A stretch of DNA of 40,516 bases from JADGOV01 sp040002735 (lineage in GTDB: Bacteria; Actinomycetota; Actinomycetes; JADGOV01). The DNA is taken from positions 1-40,516 of the forward strand of contig JBDUDX010000233.1 in the NCBI GenBank assembly GCA_040002735.1. The letters run 5' to 3'. Of this stretch, positions 1-8,192 are shown one piece after another. The notes beneath the pieces are model-generated. The model was not told the DNA's origin. It did no database searches and saw nothing but the letters and a program-made list of their open reading frames with translations. The position numbers and the translations under genes are program-made. The first letter of the stretch is position 1. Each line of letters opens with the position of its first letter.

Positions 1-15
1 GCTAAGGTGAGGCCG

Positions 16-60
16 ATGCATACCGAGCGGTTGCTGCTTCGCTGCCGCGGCGGGGCCTAG
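16..60 (+). CDS. leuL: leuA leader peptide (14 aa)
   Basis: A short frame, MHTERLLLRCRGGA then TAG, opens with ATG at 16 and is preceded by a good ribosome site (AAGGTGAG, 4-11). Three consecutive leucine codons (TTG CTG CTT, 31-39) sit in its middle and leuA starts 78 bases after its stop. Leader-peptide attenuation of leuA is established in principle for actinobacteria. The layout here matches it: ribosome site, Leu run, early stop, then folding RNA. The peptide probably acts only as a sensor of charged Leu-tRNA. Its last codons (43-57) overlap the 5' arm of the long stem at 45-55/73-83, as expected if ribosome position sets RNA folding. Confidence 0.75.
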   Translation: MHTERLLLRCRGGA

Positions 61-123
61 ATCAGCTGGCTCCCCCGTCGCGGGGTTTCGGCGTGTGCCG
101 GCTGAAAACCCCCAACGACCGGC
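45..123 (+). promoter_or_regulatory. leuA attenuator-like RNA leader
   Basis: Competing stems can be drawn. Stem 1:2 is 45-55 with 73-83 (11 pairs, one G-U). Stem 2:3 is 73-77 with 81-85. Stem 3:4 is 82-92 with 97-112 (GGGGTTT/AAACCCC plus CGGC/GCCG with a GTGT loop and a 5-nt bulge). A further 97-101/119-123 pairing abuts the leuA ribosome site AGGAG (124-128). Stalling on Leu codons 31-39 would mask 45-55, allow 2:3 and so break 3:4, the classical scheme. There is no U-run after 112, so control may be Rho-dependent or translational rather than intrinsic termination. Pairings were found by eye. Confidence 0.5.
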
Positions 124-138
124 AGGAGCCGCATCCCT

Positions 139-1743
139 ATGCACGACTCTGAGCATTTGAATCAGGCTGAGCAGTTAAATCAGGCTGAGCCCATTGACGA
201 CGCCAACCGCGTCGTCGTCTTCGACACCACCCTGCGCGACGGTGAGCAGGCGCCCGGCATTGCGTACTCCGTTTCGGAGAAGGTCGAGATCGCCGAGCAG
301 CTGGCCCGGCTCGGCGTCGACGTTATCGAGGCCGGTTTCCCGATCGCGAGCCCGGGTGACTTCGCCGGCGTCGAGGCGATCGCGCACACCATTCGCGGCG
401 CGGGGGTGGCCGCCTTGTGCCGCACCCGCGAGGACGACGTGGCCACCGCGTGGGACGCGATCAAGGCCGCCGAGCGGCCGCGGTTGCATACGTTCATCTC
501 CACTTCCCCGATCCACCGGGAGAAGAAGCTGCGGATGACCGCGGACGAGGTGCTCGCCGAGACCGCGCGCGCGGTGGCGCAGGCTTCCTCATTCACCGAC
601 GACGTCGAGTTCTCCGCCGAGGATGCCACCCGTACCGAGCTGGACTTCCTGATCGACGTCTTCTCCGCGGCGGTGGAGAACGGCGCGACCACCATCAACG
701 TGCCGGACACCGTCGGCTTCGTGATGCCGCCGGAGTTCGTCTCCATCCTGGACGCGCTGTGGGCCCGAGTATCGGGTGCTGACCGGGTGACCTGGAGCGT
801 CCACTGCCACAACGACCTGGGCCTGGCAACCGCGAACTCTCTCGCCGCGATCCGGGCCGGTGCCCGGCAGGTCGAGGTGTGCATCAACGGGGTGGGGGAA
901 CGGGCCGGTAACACCGCCCTGGAAGAGGTGGTGATGGCCCTGCGTACGCATGGGCCGACGCTCGGCCTGCACACCGGTGTACGCACCCAGGAGATCACCC
1001 GTACGTCGCGGCTGGTCTCCATGCTCAGCGGCTACCCGGTCCAGCCCAACAAGGCGGTGATCGGGGCGAACGCGTTCAGTCACGAGAGCGGCATCCACCA
1101 GCACGGCGTACTGATGGAGCGCACCACGTACGAGATCATCAACCCGGCGGACATCGGGCTGGAAAGCAACAAGATCGTGCTGGGGAAGCACTCCGGCCGG
1201 CACGCCTTTCTGGAGGGCATCACCGCGCTCGGCTTCGACCTGGAAGGTCCCGCGCTGGATCGGGCGTTCGCCCGCTTCAAGGAACTGGCGGACCGGAAGA
1301 GCACGCTCACCGACTCCGACTTGGCAGCGATCGCCACGGAGGAGTCCGGTGAGGAGTCGGTCGCGGCCGGGGTGTGGACGTTCTCCTGGCTGGCGGTGGC
1401 CGGCGGTACGGACACCGCCCCCCGCGCGACGGTCGGACTGGCCCGCGACGGCGAGACCGCGGAGGCGGACGCCACCGGCGACGGGATGATCGACGCAGCC
1501 TGCAACGCGGTCGCCAAGGCGGTCGGTGTGGACGCGGCGCTACTGAGCTTCCAGGTCTCCGCCGTCACCGCCGGCAGCGACGCGGTCGGTGACGTCGCCG
1601 TTCAGGTCGAGGTCGCCGGTCAGCGGGTCAATGCTCGGGGCGTCTCGACCGATGTGGTGGAAGCCAGTGCCCGGGCGTTCCTGCACGCCATCAACAAGGT
1701 GGTCGCGGGTACGGCGGTGCCGCACCGTACGGACAAGCCCTGA
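139..1743 (+). CDS. leuA: 2-isopropylmalate synthase
   Basis: Catalyses the first committed step of leucine synthesis: acetyl-CoA plus 2-oxoisovalerate gives 2-isopropylmalate. The 534-aa protein has the HMGL-like TIM barrel first: FDTTLRDGEQAPG near residue 28 with the metal-binding Asp, HCHNDLG with the HxH metal ligands near 222, and NGVGERAGNTALEE near 250. A linker and a C-terminal LeuA dimer/allosteric domain (about 390-525) that normally binds leucine follow. The size matches the E. coli-type enzyme (about 520 aa), not the longer ~600-aa corynebacterial/mycobacterial form. The start is ATG with AGGAG at 124-128. It overlaps the following ABC ATPase frame by 4 bases. Regulation is likely by attenuation through the upstream leader plus leucine feedback. 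Confidence 0.97.
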   Translation: MHDSEHLNQAEQLNQAEPIDDANRVVVFDTTLRDGEQAPGIAYSVSEKVEIAEQLARLGVDVIEAGFPIASPGDFAGVEAIAHTIRGAGVAALCRTREDDVATAWDAIKAAERPRLHTFISTSPIHREKKLRMTADEVLAETARAVAQASSFTDDVEFSAEDATRTELDFLIDVFSAAVENGATTINVPDTVGFVMPPEFVSILDALWARVSGADRVTWSVHCHNDLGLATANSLAAIRAGARQVEVCINGVGERAGNTALEEVVMALRTHGPTLGLHTGVRTQEITRTSRLVSMLSGYPVQPNKAVIGANAFSHESGIHQHGVLMERTTYEIINPADIGLESNKIVLGKHSGRHAFLEGITALGFDLEGPALDRAFARFKELADRKSTLTDSDLAAIATEESGEESVAAGVWTFSWLAVAGGTDTAPRATVGLARDGETAEADATGDGMIDAACNAVAKAVGVDAALLSFQVSAVTAGSDAVGDVAVQVEVAGQRVNARGVSTDVVEASARAFLHAINKVVAGTAVPHRTDKP

Positions 1744-2693
1744 CCGCGGCGGGGCGGCCCCCCGCGGCCGTCCCGCCACCGGTACTGCGGGCCCGCGGGC
1801 TGACCAAGCGCTTCGGGTCCTTCGTGGCCGTCGACGGCATCGACTTCGACGTGGCGGCCGGTGAGGCGTTCGGTTTCCTCGGCCCGAACGGAGCCGGCAA
1901 GTCCTCCACCATGCGGATGATCGCGTGCGTGTCGCCGCCGAGCGCGGGCGAACTGCAGGTGCTCGGCGGCGATCCGCGCCGCGACGGGTCGGCGATCCGG
2001 GCGCGGCTCGGCGTCGTACCGCAGGACGACACTCTCGATGTCGAGCTGACGGTTCGGGAGAACCTGGTCATCCACGGCCGGTACTTCGACCTGCCGCGCC
2101 GGCGCGCGGGGGCCCGGGCGGATGAGCTGCTGGCGTTCGTCGGGCTCGCCGATCGCGCCGCGAGCAAGGTGGAGCCGCTCTCCGGGGGCCAGAAGCGGCG
2201 GCTCACCATCGCCCGTGGGCTGGTGAACTCGCCGGAACTCCTGCTGCTGGATGAGCCGACCACCGGCCTGGACCCACAAGCTCGGCACGTGGTGTGGGAC
2301 CAGCTCTACCGGCTCAAGTCCCGCGGTGTCACGGTCGTCCTCACCACGCATTACATGGACGAAGCCGAACAGCTCTGCGACCGGCTGGTGGTCATGGACA
2401 AGGGCCGAATCGTGGCCGAGGGGTCCCCTCGTGATCTGGTCGCGCGGTACTCCTCCCGGGAGGTGCTGGAGCTGCGATTCGCTGTGGGTGAGCCGAGTCC
2501 GGACGGCGCACTCGACAGCCTCGGCGAACGGGTCGAGCAACTCGCGGACCGGGTATTGATCTACGCCCATGACGGTGACACCGTTGCCGGCGAGGTGCAT
2601 CGACGGGGGTTGCGTCCGGCGGCCACCCTGGTCCGGCGGGCCAGTCTGGAGGACGTCTTCCTCCGGCTCACCGGCCGCAGCCTGGCCGATTAG
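1740..2693 (+). CDS. ABC exporter ATP-binding protein (DrrA/NodI-like)
   Basis: ATPase subunit of an ABC-2 exporter with the two permeases that follow. It shows Walker A (GPNGAGKSS), Q-loop (VVPQDD), signature (LSGGQKRRL), Walker B (LLLLDEPTTGLDP) and the switch His (LTTHYMDEAEQL). Family members begin with a strand and A-loop aromatic of the form RGLTKRFGSFVAVDG. Here those residues are encoded from about 1788, upstream of the first ATG/GTG/TTG in frame (GTG 1824). I therefore place the start at CTG 1740, whose last bases overlap the leuA stop (CTGA), giving 317 aa; CTG 1785 is an alternative. No clear ribosome site is seen, so translation is probably coupled to leuA. Substrate unknown. Confidence 0.88.
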   Translation: MTAAGRPPAAVPPPVLRARGLTKRFGSFVAVDGIDFDVAAGEAFGFLGPNGAGKSSTMRMIACVSPPSAGELQVLGGDPRRDGSAIRARLGVVPQDDTLDVELTVRENLVIHGRYFDLPRRRAGARADELLAFVGLADRAASKVEPLSGGQKRRLTIARGLVNSPELLLLDEPTTGLDPQARHVVWDQLYRLKSRGVTVVLTTHYMDEAEQLCDRLVVMDKGRIVAEGSPRDLVARYSSREVLELRFAVGEPSPDGALDSLGERVEQLADRVLIYAHDGDTVAGEVHRRGLRPAATLVRRASLEDVFLRLTGRSLAD

Positions 2694-3461
2694 GTGACCC
2701 ACCCGACGGTACGGGCGTTCGAGTACTGGCTGACGCGATACCGCCGAACCTGGCGCGGCACCGCGGTGACCGGGCTGCTGGCGCCCGTGCTGTTCCTTGC
2801 TGGGATGGGGCTCGGCCTCGGCGGCCTGATCCGGACCGGTACCGGCACCGTGGAGGGGTTGCCGTACATCGAGTTCCTGGCGCCGGGGCTGCTGGCCGCT
2901 ACCGCCATGCAAACCGCCATCGCCGAGTCGACCTGGCCGGTGATGGCAGCGATCAAGTGGACCCGGACCTACTCCGCCATGCTCTCCAGCCCGCTGCGGG
3001 TGGGGGACATCCTGGCCGGGCACCTCGGCTTCATCGCCTTCCGCGTCGGGCTGGGGGCGGCCGGGTTCCTGGTGGCTGCGGCCTTCTTCGGCGTCTGGTC
3101 CTCGCCGCTGGTGCTCTTCGCGGTGCCGGTTGCCGTGCTGATCGGGCTGGCTTTCGCGGCGCCGGTGATGGCGTTCTCGGCCAGCCTCGACAGCGATGTG
3201 GGCTTCTCCCTGCTGTACCGGTTAGGCGTGATTCCGATGTTCCTGTTCTCCGGGACTTTTTTTCCGGTGAGCCAGTTGCCGGGCTGGATGCAGGGCGTGG
3301 CGGTGGCGACGCCGCTGTACCACGGCGGGGTGCTCTGCCGGGCGTTGGCTACCGGACACCTGAGCTGGGCGCACTTGGGCCACGTGGCTTACCTCGCGGT
3401 GTGGCTGGGAATCGGAGTGGTACTGGCTCGGCGGGCGTACTCCCGACGGATGGTGCGCTGA
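2694..3461 (+). CDS. ABC-2 type permease (DrrB/NodJ-like), first subunit
   Basis: Membrane subunit of the exporter whose ATPase ends in the codon directly before its GTG start (TAG then GTG). The 255-aa protein has about six hydrophobic segments. It carries the ABC-2 permease pattern of a conserved cytoplasmic stretch (KWTRTYSAMLSSPLRVGDIL, about 84-103), and the FSGTFFPVSQLPGWMQ loop near 193-208 is typical of NodJ/DrrB proteins. The stop overlaps the ATG of the next permease by one base (TGATG). The two permeases probably form a heterodimer. The substrate cannot be inferred; NodJ/DrrB relatives move lipo-oligosaccharides or hydrophobic drugs. Confidence 0.9.
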   Translation: MTHPTVRAFEYWLTRYRRTWRGTAVTGLLAPVLFLAGMGLGLGGLIRTGTGTVEGLPYIEFLAPGLLAATAMQTAIAESTWPVMAAIKWTRTYSAMLSSPLRVGDILAGHLGFIAFRVGLGAAGFLVAAAFFGVWSSPLVLFAVPVAVLIGLAFAAPVMAFSASLDSDVGFSLLYRLGVIPMFLFSGTFFPVSQLPGWMQGVAVATPLYHGGVLCRALATGHLSWAHLGHVAYLAVWLGIGVVLARRAYSRRMVR

Positions 3462-4204
3462 TGCTCGCCGCCCGACTGATCGAGCGCAATCTTGTTGTGT
3501 ACCGCCATACGTGGGTGGCGTTTGTCACCGGCTTCGCCGAGCCGGTGCTGTACCTGTTCTCGATCGGGATCGGGATCGGCGCGCTGGTGGGGGACGTCGG
3601 CGGCGTGGATTACCCGAGCTTCGTCGCGCCGGCGATGCTGGCCGCCTCCGCGATGAATGGCGCCGTCTTCGACGCCACCTTCGGGGTGTTCTTCAAGTTC
3701 CGGTTCACCAAGCTGTACGACGCGGTGCTCGCCACCCCGCTGCGCCCCCGGGATGTCGCTCTCGGTGAGATCGGCTGGGCGCTGCTGCGCGGCGAGGTCT
3801 ATGCGGCGGTGTTCCTGCTGGTGATGTCGCTCTCCGGCTACGTGCACTCCGCGCAGGCGCTGCTGGTGCTGCCGGCGGCGACACTGATCGGCTTCGCCTT
3901 CGCGGGCCTGGGCATGGCGGCCACCACGTACATGCGTTCTTGGCAGGATTTCGAGTACATCGCGCTCGCCACGCTGCCGCTGTTCCTGTTCTCGGCCACC
4001 TTCTATCCGCTGTCTACTTACCCGCCGCTGGGCCGGCTCGTGGTACAGCTCAGCCCGCTCTACTCGGGGGTGGCGCTGACCCGCGGCTTCACCCTGGGCA
4101 CCACCGGTCCGGCTGCGCTCGCGCACGCTGGCTACCTGCTGGCGCTCGGCCTGATCGGCGTCGCCGTGGCCAGCCGACGCCTGGACCGGCTGCTGCTGCG
4201 GTGA
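3461..4204 (+). CDS. ABC-2 type permease (DrrB/NodJ-like), second subunit
   Basis: A 247-aa paralogue of the preceding permease, starting MLAARLIERNLVVYRHTW at an ATG that overlaps the previous stop (TGATG). It has about six membrane segments, the cytoplasmic FKFRFTKLYDAVLATPLRPR motif (about 78-97) and the FLFSATFYPLSTYPP loop (about 176-190). Open frame extends upstream to 2957, but that part is out-of-frame reading of the first permease and is rejected. With the ATPase at 1740-2693 this makes a complete ATPase/permease/permease operon translated as a chain, inserted between leuA and leuB. Confidence 0.9.
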   Translation: MLAARLIERNLVVYRHTWVAFVTGFAEPVLYLFSIGIGIGALVGDVGGVDYPSFVAPAMLAASAMNGAVFDATFGVFFKFRFTKLYDAVLATPLRPRDVALGEIGWALLRGEVYAAVFLLVMSLSGYVHSAQALLVLPAATLIGFAFAGLGMAATTYMRSWQDFEYIALATLPLFLFSATFYPLSTYPPLGRLVVQLSPLYSGVALTRGFTLGTTGPAALAHAGYLLALGLIGVAVASRRLDRLLLR

Positions 4205-4255
4205 CCGGGCGCTCCTCCACCGATAGAGTCCGGCCCGAAGGAGAGGAAGGAACAC

Positions 4256-5284
4256 GTGAAATCCGAACTACGCCTCGCGGTGATCCCCGGTGACGGGATC
4301 GGGCCGGAGGTGATCGATGAAGCCCGCAAGGTACTGGACGCGGTACTCGGCGCAGACGGCGTCAAGGTCGCTGCGACGGAGTACGACCTCGGCGCTCGCC
4401 GCTTGCACGCCACCGGCGAGACCCTGCCGGACTCGGTACTCGCCGAACTCCGCGACTCCGACGCCATCCTGCTCGGCGCGGTCGGCGACCCCTCCGTACC
4501 GAGTGGAGTGCTGGAACGTGGCCTGCTGCTCCGGCTGCGCTTCGAACTCGATCATGCGGTGAACCTGCGGCCGGTGAAAAGTTACGGTTCCGGCGCTCGG
4601 GAGAGCCCGATCGACATGGTCGTGATCCGCGAGGGCACCGAGGGTCCGTACGCCGGCGCCGGCGGACGGCTGCGTGCCGGTACGCCGTACGAGGTGGCCA
4701 CCGAGGAGAGCCTGAACACCGCGTACGGGGTGACCCGGGTGGTCCGCGACGCGTTCACCCGCGCCCGTCGCCGCTCGGGCCGGCTGACTCTGGTCCACAA
4801 GACCAACGTGCTCGTGCACGCCGGTGCGTTGTGGTCCCGGATCGTGGCCGAGGTGGGGGAGGAGTATCCCGACGTCGCCGTGGACTATGCCCACGTGGAT
4901 GCCGCCGCGATGTACTTCGTGAACGCTCCGGAGCGCTTCGACGTGGTAGTCACCGACAACCTCTTCGGCGACATCCTCACCGACCTCGGCGCGGCGATCG
5001 CCGGCGGCATCGGTCTCGCGGCGAGCGGCAACCTCAACGTAGAAGGGACCGCCCCGTCCATGTTCGAACCGGTGCACGGCAGCGCCCCGGACATCGCCGG
5101 CCAGGGCATCGCGGACCCGACGGCGGCGGTGCTCTCGGTCGCCCTGTTGCTGGAGCACCTGGGCCATGGCGAGGCGGCCGGTCGGGTGCAGCTCGCGGTC
5201 GAGACCCGGCTTGCCGCGGCGCCGTCGGCCGCGCCGACCGCGCAGGTCGGGAACGAACTCGCGACTCTTGCCGCCGACGGGTAG
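4256..5284 (+). CDS. leuB: 3-isopropylmalate dehydrogenase
   Basis: NAD-dependent oxidative decarboxylation of 3-isopropylmalate to 2-oxoisocaproate. The enzyme normally also handles erythro-3-methylmalate in the citramalate route to isoleucine. The 342-aa protein has the isocitrate/isopropylmalate dehydrogenase fold: GDGIGPEV near residue 12, the substrate arginines in LRLRFELDHAVNLRP (about 93-107), VVIREGTEGPYAG near 122, the Mg-binding aspartates in VVTDNLFGDILTDLG (about 230-244) and EPVHGSAPDIAGQG near 272. It begins with GTG behind a strong ribosome site (AAGGAGAGGAAGG, 4239-4251), so it is translated independently of the upstream exporter. Confidence 0.97.
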   Translation: MKSELRLAVIPGDGIGPEVIDEARKVLDAVLGADGVKVAATEYDLGARRLHATGETLPDSVLAELRDSDAILLGAVGDPSVPSGVLERGLLLRLRFELDHAVNLRPVKSYGSGARESPIDMVVIREGTEGPYAGAGGRLRAGTPYEVATEESLNTAYGVTRVVRDAFTRARRRSGRLTLVHKTNVLVHAGALWSRIVAEVGEEYPDVAVDYAHVDAAAMYFVNAPERFDVVVTDNLFGDILTDLGAAIAGGIGLAASGNLNVEGTAPSMFEPVHGSAPDIAGQGIADPTAAVLSVALLLEHLGHGEAAGRVQLAVETRLAAAPSAAPTAQVGNELATLAADG

Positions 5285-5345
5285 ATCTGTGGTGCAATCG
5301 GAGGCGAACGACCCGAAGGTGAACCCCGCAGGACAGGAGTGACCA

Positions 5346-6272
5346 GTGCCGCTCACGCCGACCAAGAAGATCTGGATGGACGGTTCGCTCGTCGATTGGG
5401 ACGACGCGACCATCCACATCCTCAACCCTACCCTGCACTACGGATGGGGGGTCTTCGAGGGGATCCGGGCCTACGCCACCGACCGGGGGCCGGCGGTCTT
5501 CCGACTCACCGAACACATCGAACGGCTGTTCCGCTCGGCGCACATTTATCTGCTGGAGCCCGCGTTCAGCGTTGAGGACATGGTGGCGGCCACCAAGGAG
5601 GTCGTCCGTGTCAACGAGGTCGACTCGTGCTACATCCGGCCCCTTCTCTACCTGGGATACGGCGAGATGGGCCTCAACCCGATGCCGAGTGAGACCAAGG
5701 CGTCGATCGCCTGCTGGCCATGGGGCGCCTACCTCGGCGAGGAAGCCGCTCAGGCCGGTTGCCGGGCGGTGGTGTCGAGTTGGCAGCGGATCGGGCACAA
5801 CACGATTCCGCCGGCCGGCAAGGCGACCGGGCAGTACATCAACTCCTCCCTCGCCAAGGTCGCCGCGCTCAAGGCAGGCTATGACGAGTGCATCATGCTC
5901 ACCCCGCAAGGCAATGTCGCGGAGGGCTCGGGAGAGAACATCTTCGTCGTCTACGGCAAGAAGATCATTACCCCGCCGCTGATCGACGGCGTGCTCGCCG
6001 GCCTGACCCGGGACGCGGTGGTCACGATCGCCCGCGACGAAGGGTACGAACTGGTCGAGGCGACCCTGTCCCGTACCGATCTGTACCTCGCCGACGAGGC
6101 CTGGTTCACCGGCACCGCGGCGGAGATGGTGCCGCTGGTCGAGGTGGATGACCGCCGGGTCGGCACCGGCGCGCCGGGGCCGATCACGCGACACCTGATG
6201 GAGTTGTTCCACCAGGCGACCAAGGGCGACTTGGACCGGTCCAAGATCTGGAACGAGTACGTCCGGGAGTAA
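5346..6272 (+). CDS. ilvE: branched-chain amino acid aminotransferase
   Basis: PLP-dependent class IV aminotransferase for the last step of leucine, isoleucine and valine synthesis, with glutamate as usual amino donor. The protein has 308 aa, like E. coli IlvE rather than the longer (~365 aa) actinobacterial/mycobacterial type. The PLP lysine is K159 in GKATGQYINSS, the same position as in E. coli. HYGWGVFEGIRAY (31-43) and the cofactor glutamate region NVAEGSGENIFVV (about 189-201) are intact. The GTG start has AGGAG (5335-5339) six bases upstream. It follows leuB by 61 bases, probably in one transcript. Confidence 0.95.
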   Translation: MPLTPTKKIWMDGSLVDWDDATIHILNPTLHYGWGVFEGIRAYATDRGPAVFRLTEHIERLFRSAHIYLLEPAFSVEDMVAATKEVVRVNEVDSCYIRPLLYLGYGEMGLNPMPSETKASIACWPWGAYLGEEAAQAGCRAVVSSWQRIGHNTIPPAGKATGQYINSSLAKVAALKAGYDECIMLTPQGNVAEGSGENIFVVYGKKIITPPLIDGVLAGLTRDAVVTIARDEGYELVEATLSRTDLYLADEAWFTGTAAEMVPLVEVDDRRVGTGAPGPITRHLMELFHQATKGDLDRSKIWNEYVRE

Positions 6273-6342
6273 TTGATCGTCCGCCAACGGATGGGCCGAC
6301 TACCGTGGAAGCGACCACCGCACCCTTTCCTGGAGTTGGCTC

Positions 6343-7254
6343 ATGATCGAGGCGCGAAGCCTCACCAAGACCTACGGCGACAAGAAGGCCGTGGACGACC
6401 TGTCGTTCACGGTTCGCCCAGGGATGGTGACCGGCTTCCTCGGCCCGAACGGCGCCGGAAAGTCGACCACCATGCGGATGATCTTGGGTCTCGACCGGCC
6501 GACCAGCGGCGTGGCGTTGGTCAACGGTCGACCGTACGGTGGCGCGAAGGCGCCGATGCGCGAGGTCGGGGCGCTGCTGGACGCCAAGGATGTGCACGGC
6601 GGCCGTACCGCCGCGGCGCACCTCAGCGCGCTTGCCCAGTCCAATGGCCTGCCCGCGCGCCGGGTCAACGACGTTCTGGAACTCACCGGCATGACCGACG
6701 TCGCCGGAAAGCGAATCAAGGGTTTCTCGCTCGGCATGTCACAGCGGATCGGTATCGCGGCAGCCATGCTCGGCGACCCGGAGATTCTGATGTTCGATGA
6801 GCCGGTGAACGGGTTGGACCCGGAGGGCATCGTCTGGATCCGCACGTTCATGCGCAATCTCGCGGCCCGTGGCCGGACGGTATTCGTTTCCAGTCACCTG
6901 ATGAGCGAGATGGCGATGACCGCCGACCACCTGATCGTGATCGGACGGGGCCGACTGCTCGCCGACACGTCCACCAGCGACTTCATCAACTCCAACTCCC
7001 ACAGCCGGGTTCGGGTGCGCTCGCCCCAGGCCGACCAACTGTCTCGCCTCCTCGCCGGCCGGGGCGCCGCCGTCAGCGCGGTCGACGGTTACCTCGAATT
7101 GACCGGCCTGAGCACCGTGGAGGTCGGCGACCTCGCCGCCGCCGAGCACGTCACGATTCATGAGTTGTTCCAGCAGCGGTCGTCCCTGGAGGACGCATTC
7201 ATGGAGTTGACCGGGGACAGCGTCGAATACCACGCGGCGGCGACGCCAGCATGA
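6343..7254 (+). CDS. ABC transporter ATP-binding protein (BcrA-like)
   Basis: ATPase of a second ABC-2 system, 303 aa. It has Walker A (GPNGAGKSTTM, about 34-44), Walker B with switch residues (ILMFDEPVNGLDPEG, about 149-163) and the His switch (VSSHLMSEM). The signature loop reads FSLGMSQRIGIA rather than LSGGQ, typical of bacitracin-transporter-type ATPases in actinobacteria. The C-terminal 80 residues resemble the accessory tail of this family. ATG start after GGAG. Its stop overlaps the permease start (ATGA, 7251-7254). The substrate is unknown; related pairs are linked to peptide-antibiotic or envelope-stress export. Confidence 0.9.
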   Translation: MIEARSLTKTYGDKKAVDDLSFTVRPGMVTGFLGPNGAGKSTTMRMILGLDRPTSGVALVNGRPYGGAKAPMREVGALLDAKDVHGGRTAAAHLSALAQSNGLPARRVNDVLELTGMTDVAGKRIKGFSLGMSQRIGIAAAMLGDPEILMFDEPVNGLDPEGIVWIRTFMRNLAARGRTVFVSSHLMSEMAMTADHLIVIGRGRLLADTSTSDFINSNSHSRVRVRSPQADQLSRLLAGRGAAVSAVDGYLELTGLSTVEVGDLAAAEHVTIHELFQQRSSLEDAFMELTGDSVEYHAAATPA

Positions 7255-8081
7255 GCACCGCCACGCCTGTTGTCCCGAGTGCTTCGGACGTTCCCGCCGG
7301 GGGGGCTACCTTCAGCCGAGTCGTCCGTTCGGAGTGGACCAAGTTCTGGTCACTGCGCTCCACCATGTGGACCCTGCTCGCCACCTTCGCTGTCACCGTC
7401 GGCTTCTCCGCGCTCATCGCGTGGGGGACCTCGACGAACATTGACCAGCTCAGTCCGCAGGACCGGGCGAACTTCGACCCGACGAACAACTCGCTCGCCG
7501 GACTGGCCTTCGGCCAGCTTGCTATCGCGGTTCTCGGCGTGATGGTGATAAGTGGCGAGTACTCCACCGGAGGCATCAAGGCGACCTTCACCGCCGTGCC
7601 GCAGCGCATGAAGGTACTGCTCGGAAAGGCGGTGGTACTCGCCGTCGTGTCCCTCGCCATCGGGCTCGTCACGAGCTTCGCCGCGTTCTACGTCGGCCAG
7701 CTGTTCTTCGCCAGGCAGCATCTCGAGGCTCATCTCGCCGACCCGCACGTGCTGCGTGCGGTGATCGGCGGCGGGCTGTACGTCCTCGGCAGCGCCATGT
7801 TCGGGTACGCGCTCGGCGCACTCCTCCGGCACACCGCAGGTGGGATCACCGCCGCCGTGGCCCTGTTGCTGGTCATTCCGCCGCTCACCCAACTGTTGCC
7901 GGGCAGCTGGGGCGACACGATCACCAAGTACTTCACGTCCAACGCGGGTCAGCGGATCACCGAGGTCATCCGTGCCGACACGAAATTCCTGACTGCCTGG
8001 CCGGGGTACGCGGTGTTCACCATCGAGTGGCTGGTTGTGCTGGTCGTGGCAGCGGTGCTGATGCGCCGACGGGACGCCTGA
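7251..8081 (+). CDS. ABC-2 permease partner of BcrA-like ATPase
   Basis: A 276-aa membrane protein coupled to the preceding ATPase by a 4-base ATGA overlap. A cytoplasmic N-terminus with the juxtamembrane RVVRSEWTKFWSLRSTMW motif (about 24-41), typical of actinobacterial BcrB-like permeases, precedes about six membrane helices. A long extracytoplasmic loop (about 62-80) follows helix 1, and GEYSTGGIKATF near 101 is the conserved cytoplasmic element. With the ATPase it forms a two-gene exporter. Substrate not deducible. Confidence 0.88.
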   Translation: MSTATPVVPSASDVPAGGATFSRVVRSEWTKFWSLRSTMWTLLATFAVTVGFSALIAWGTSTNIDQLSPQDRANFDPTNNSLAGLAFGQLAIAVLGVMVISGEYSTGGIKATFTAVPQRMKVLLGKAVVLAVVSLAIGLVTSFAAFYVGQLFFARQHLEAHLADPHVLRAVIGGGLYVLGSAMFGYALGALLRHTAGGITAAVALLLVIPPLTQLLPGSWGDTITKYFTSNAGQRITEVIRADTKFLTAWPGYAVFTIEWLVVLVVAAVLMRRRDA

Positions 8082-8192
8082 GGACGCCCGTTCCCGCCGT
8101 AGTGCAAATCCGCGACGCGCCGTGCCCTTGCGCGCTCGCCGGACGAGATAACGGCAGTATCGGCACGTGGCCTCCCGGAGAGACATACCGCC

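Noticed and set aside
1620..3023. A 467-codon minus-strand open frame across leuA and the ABC genes
   Set aside because: It crosses three intact plus-strand genes and shows no domain or sensible start.
2957..3460. An N-terminal extension of the second ABC permease
   Set aside because: It is an out-of-frame reading of the first permease; the real ATG at 3461 overlaps the upstream stop and gives a normal-length protein.
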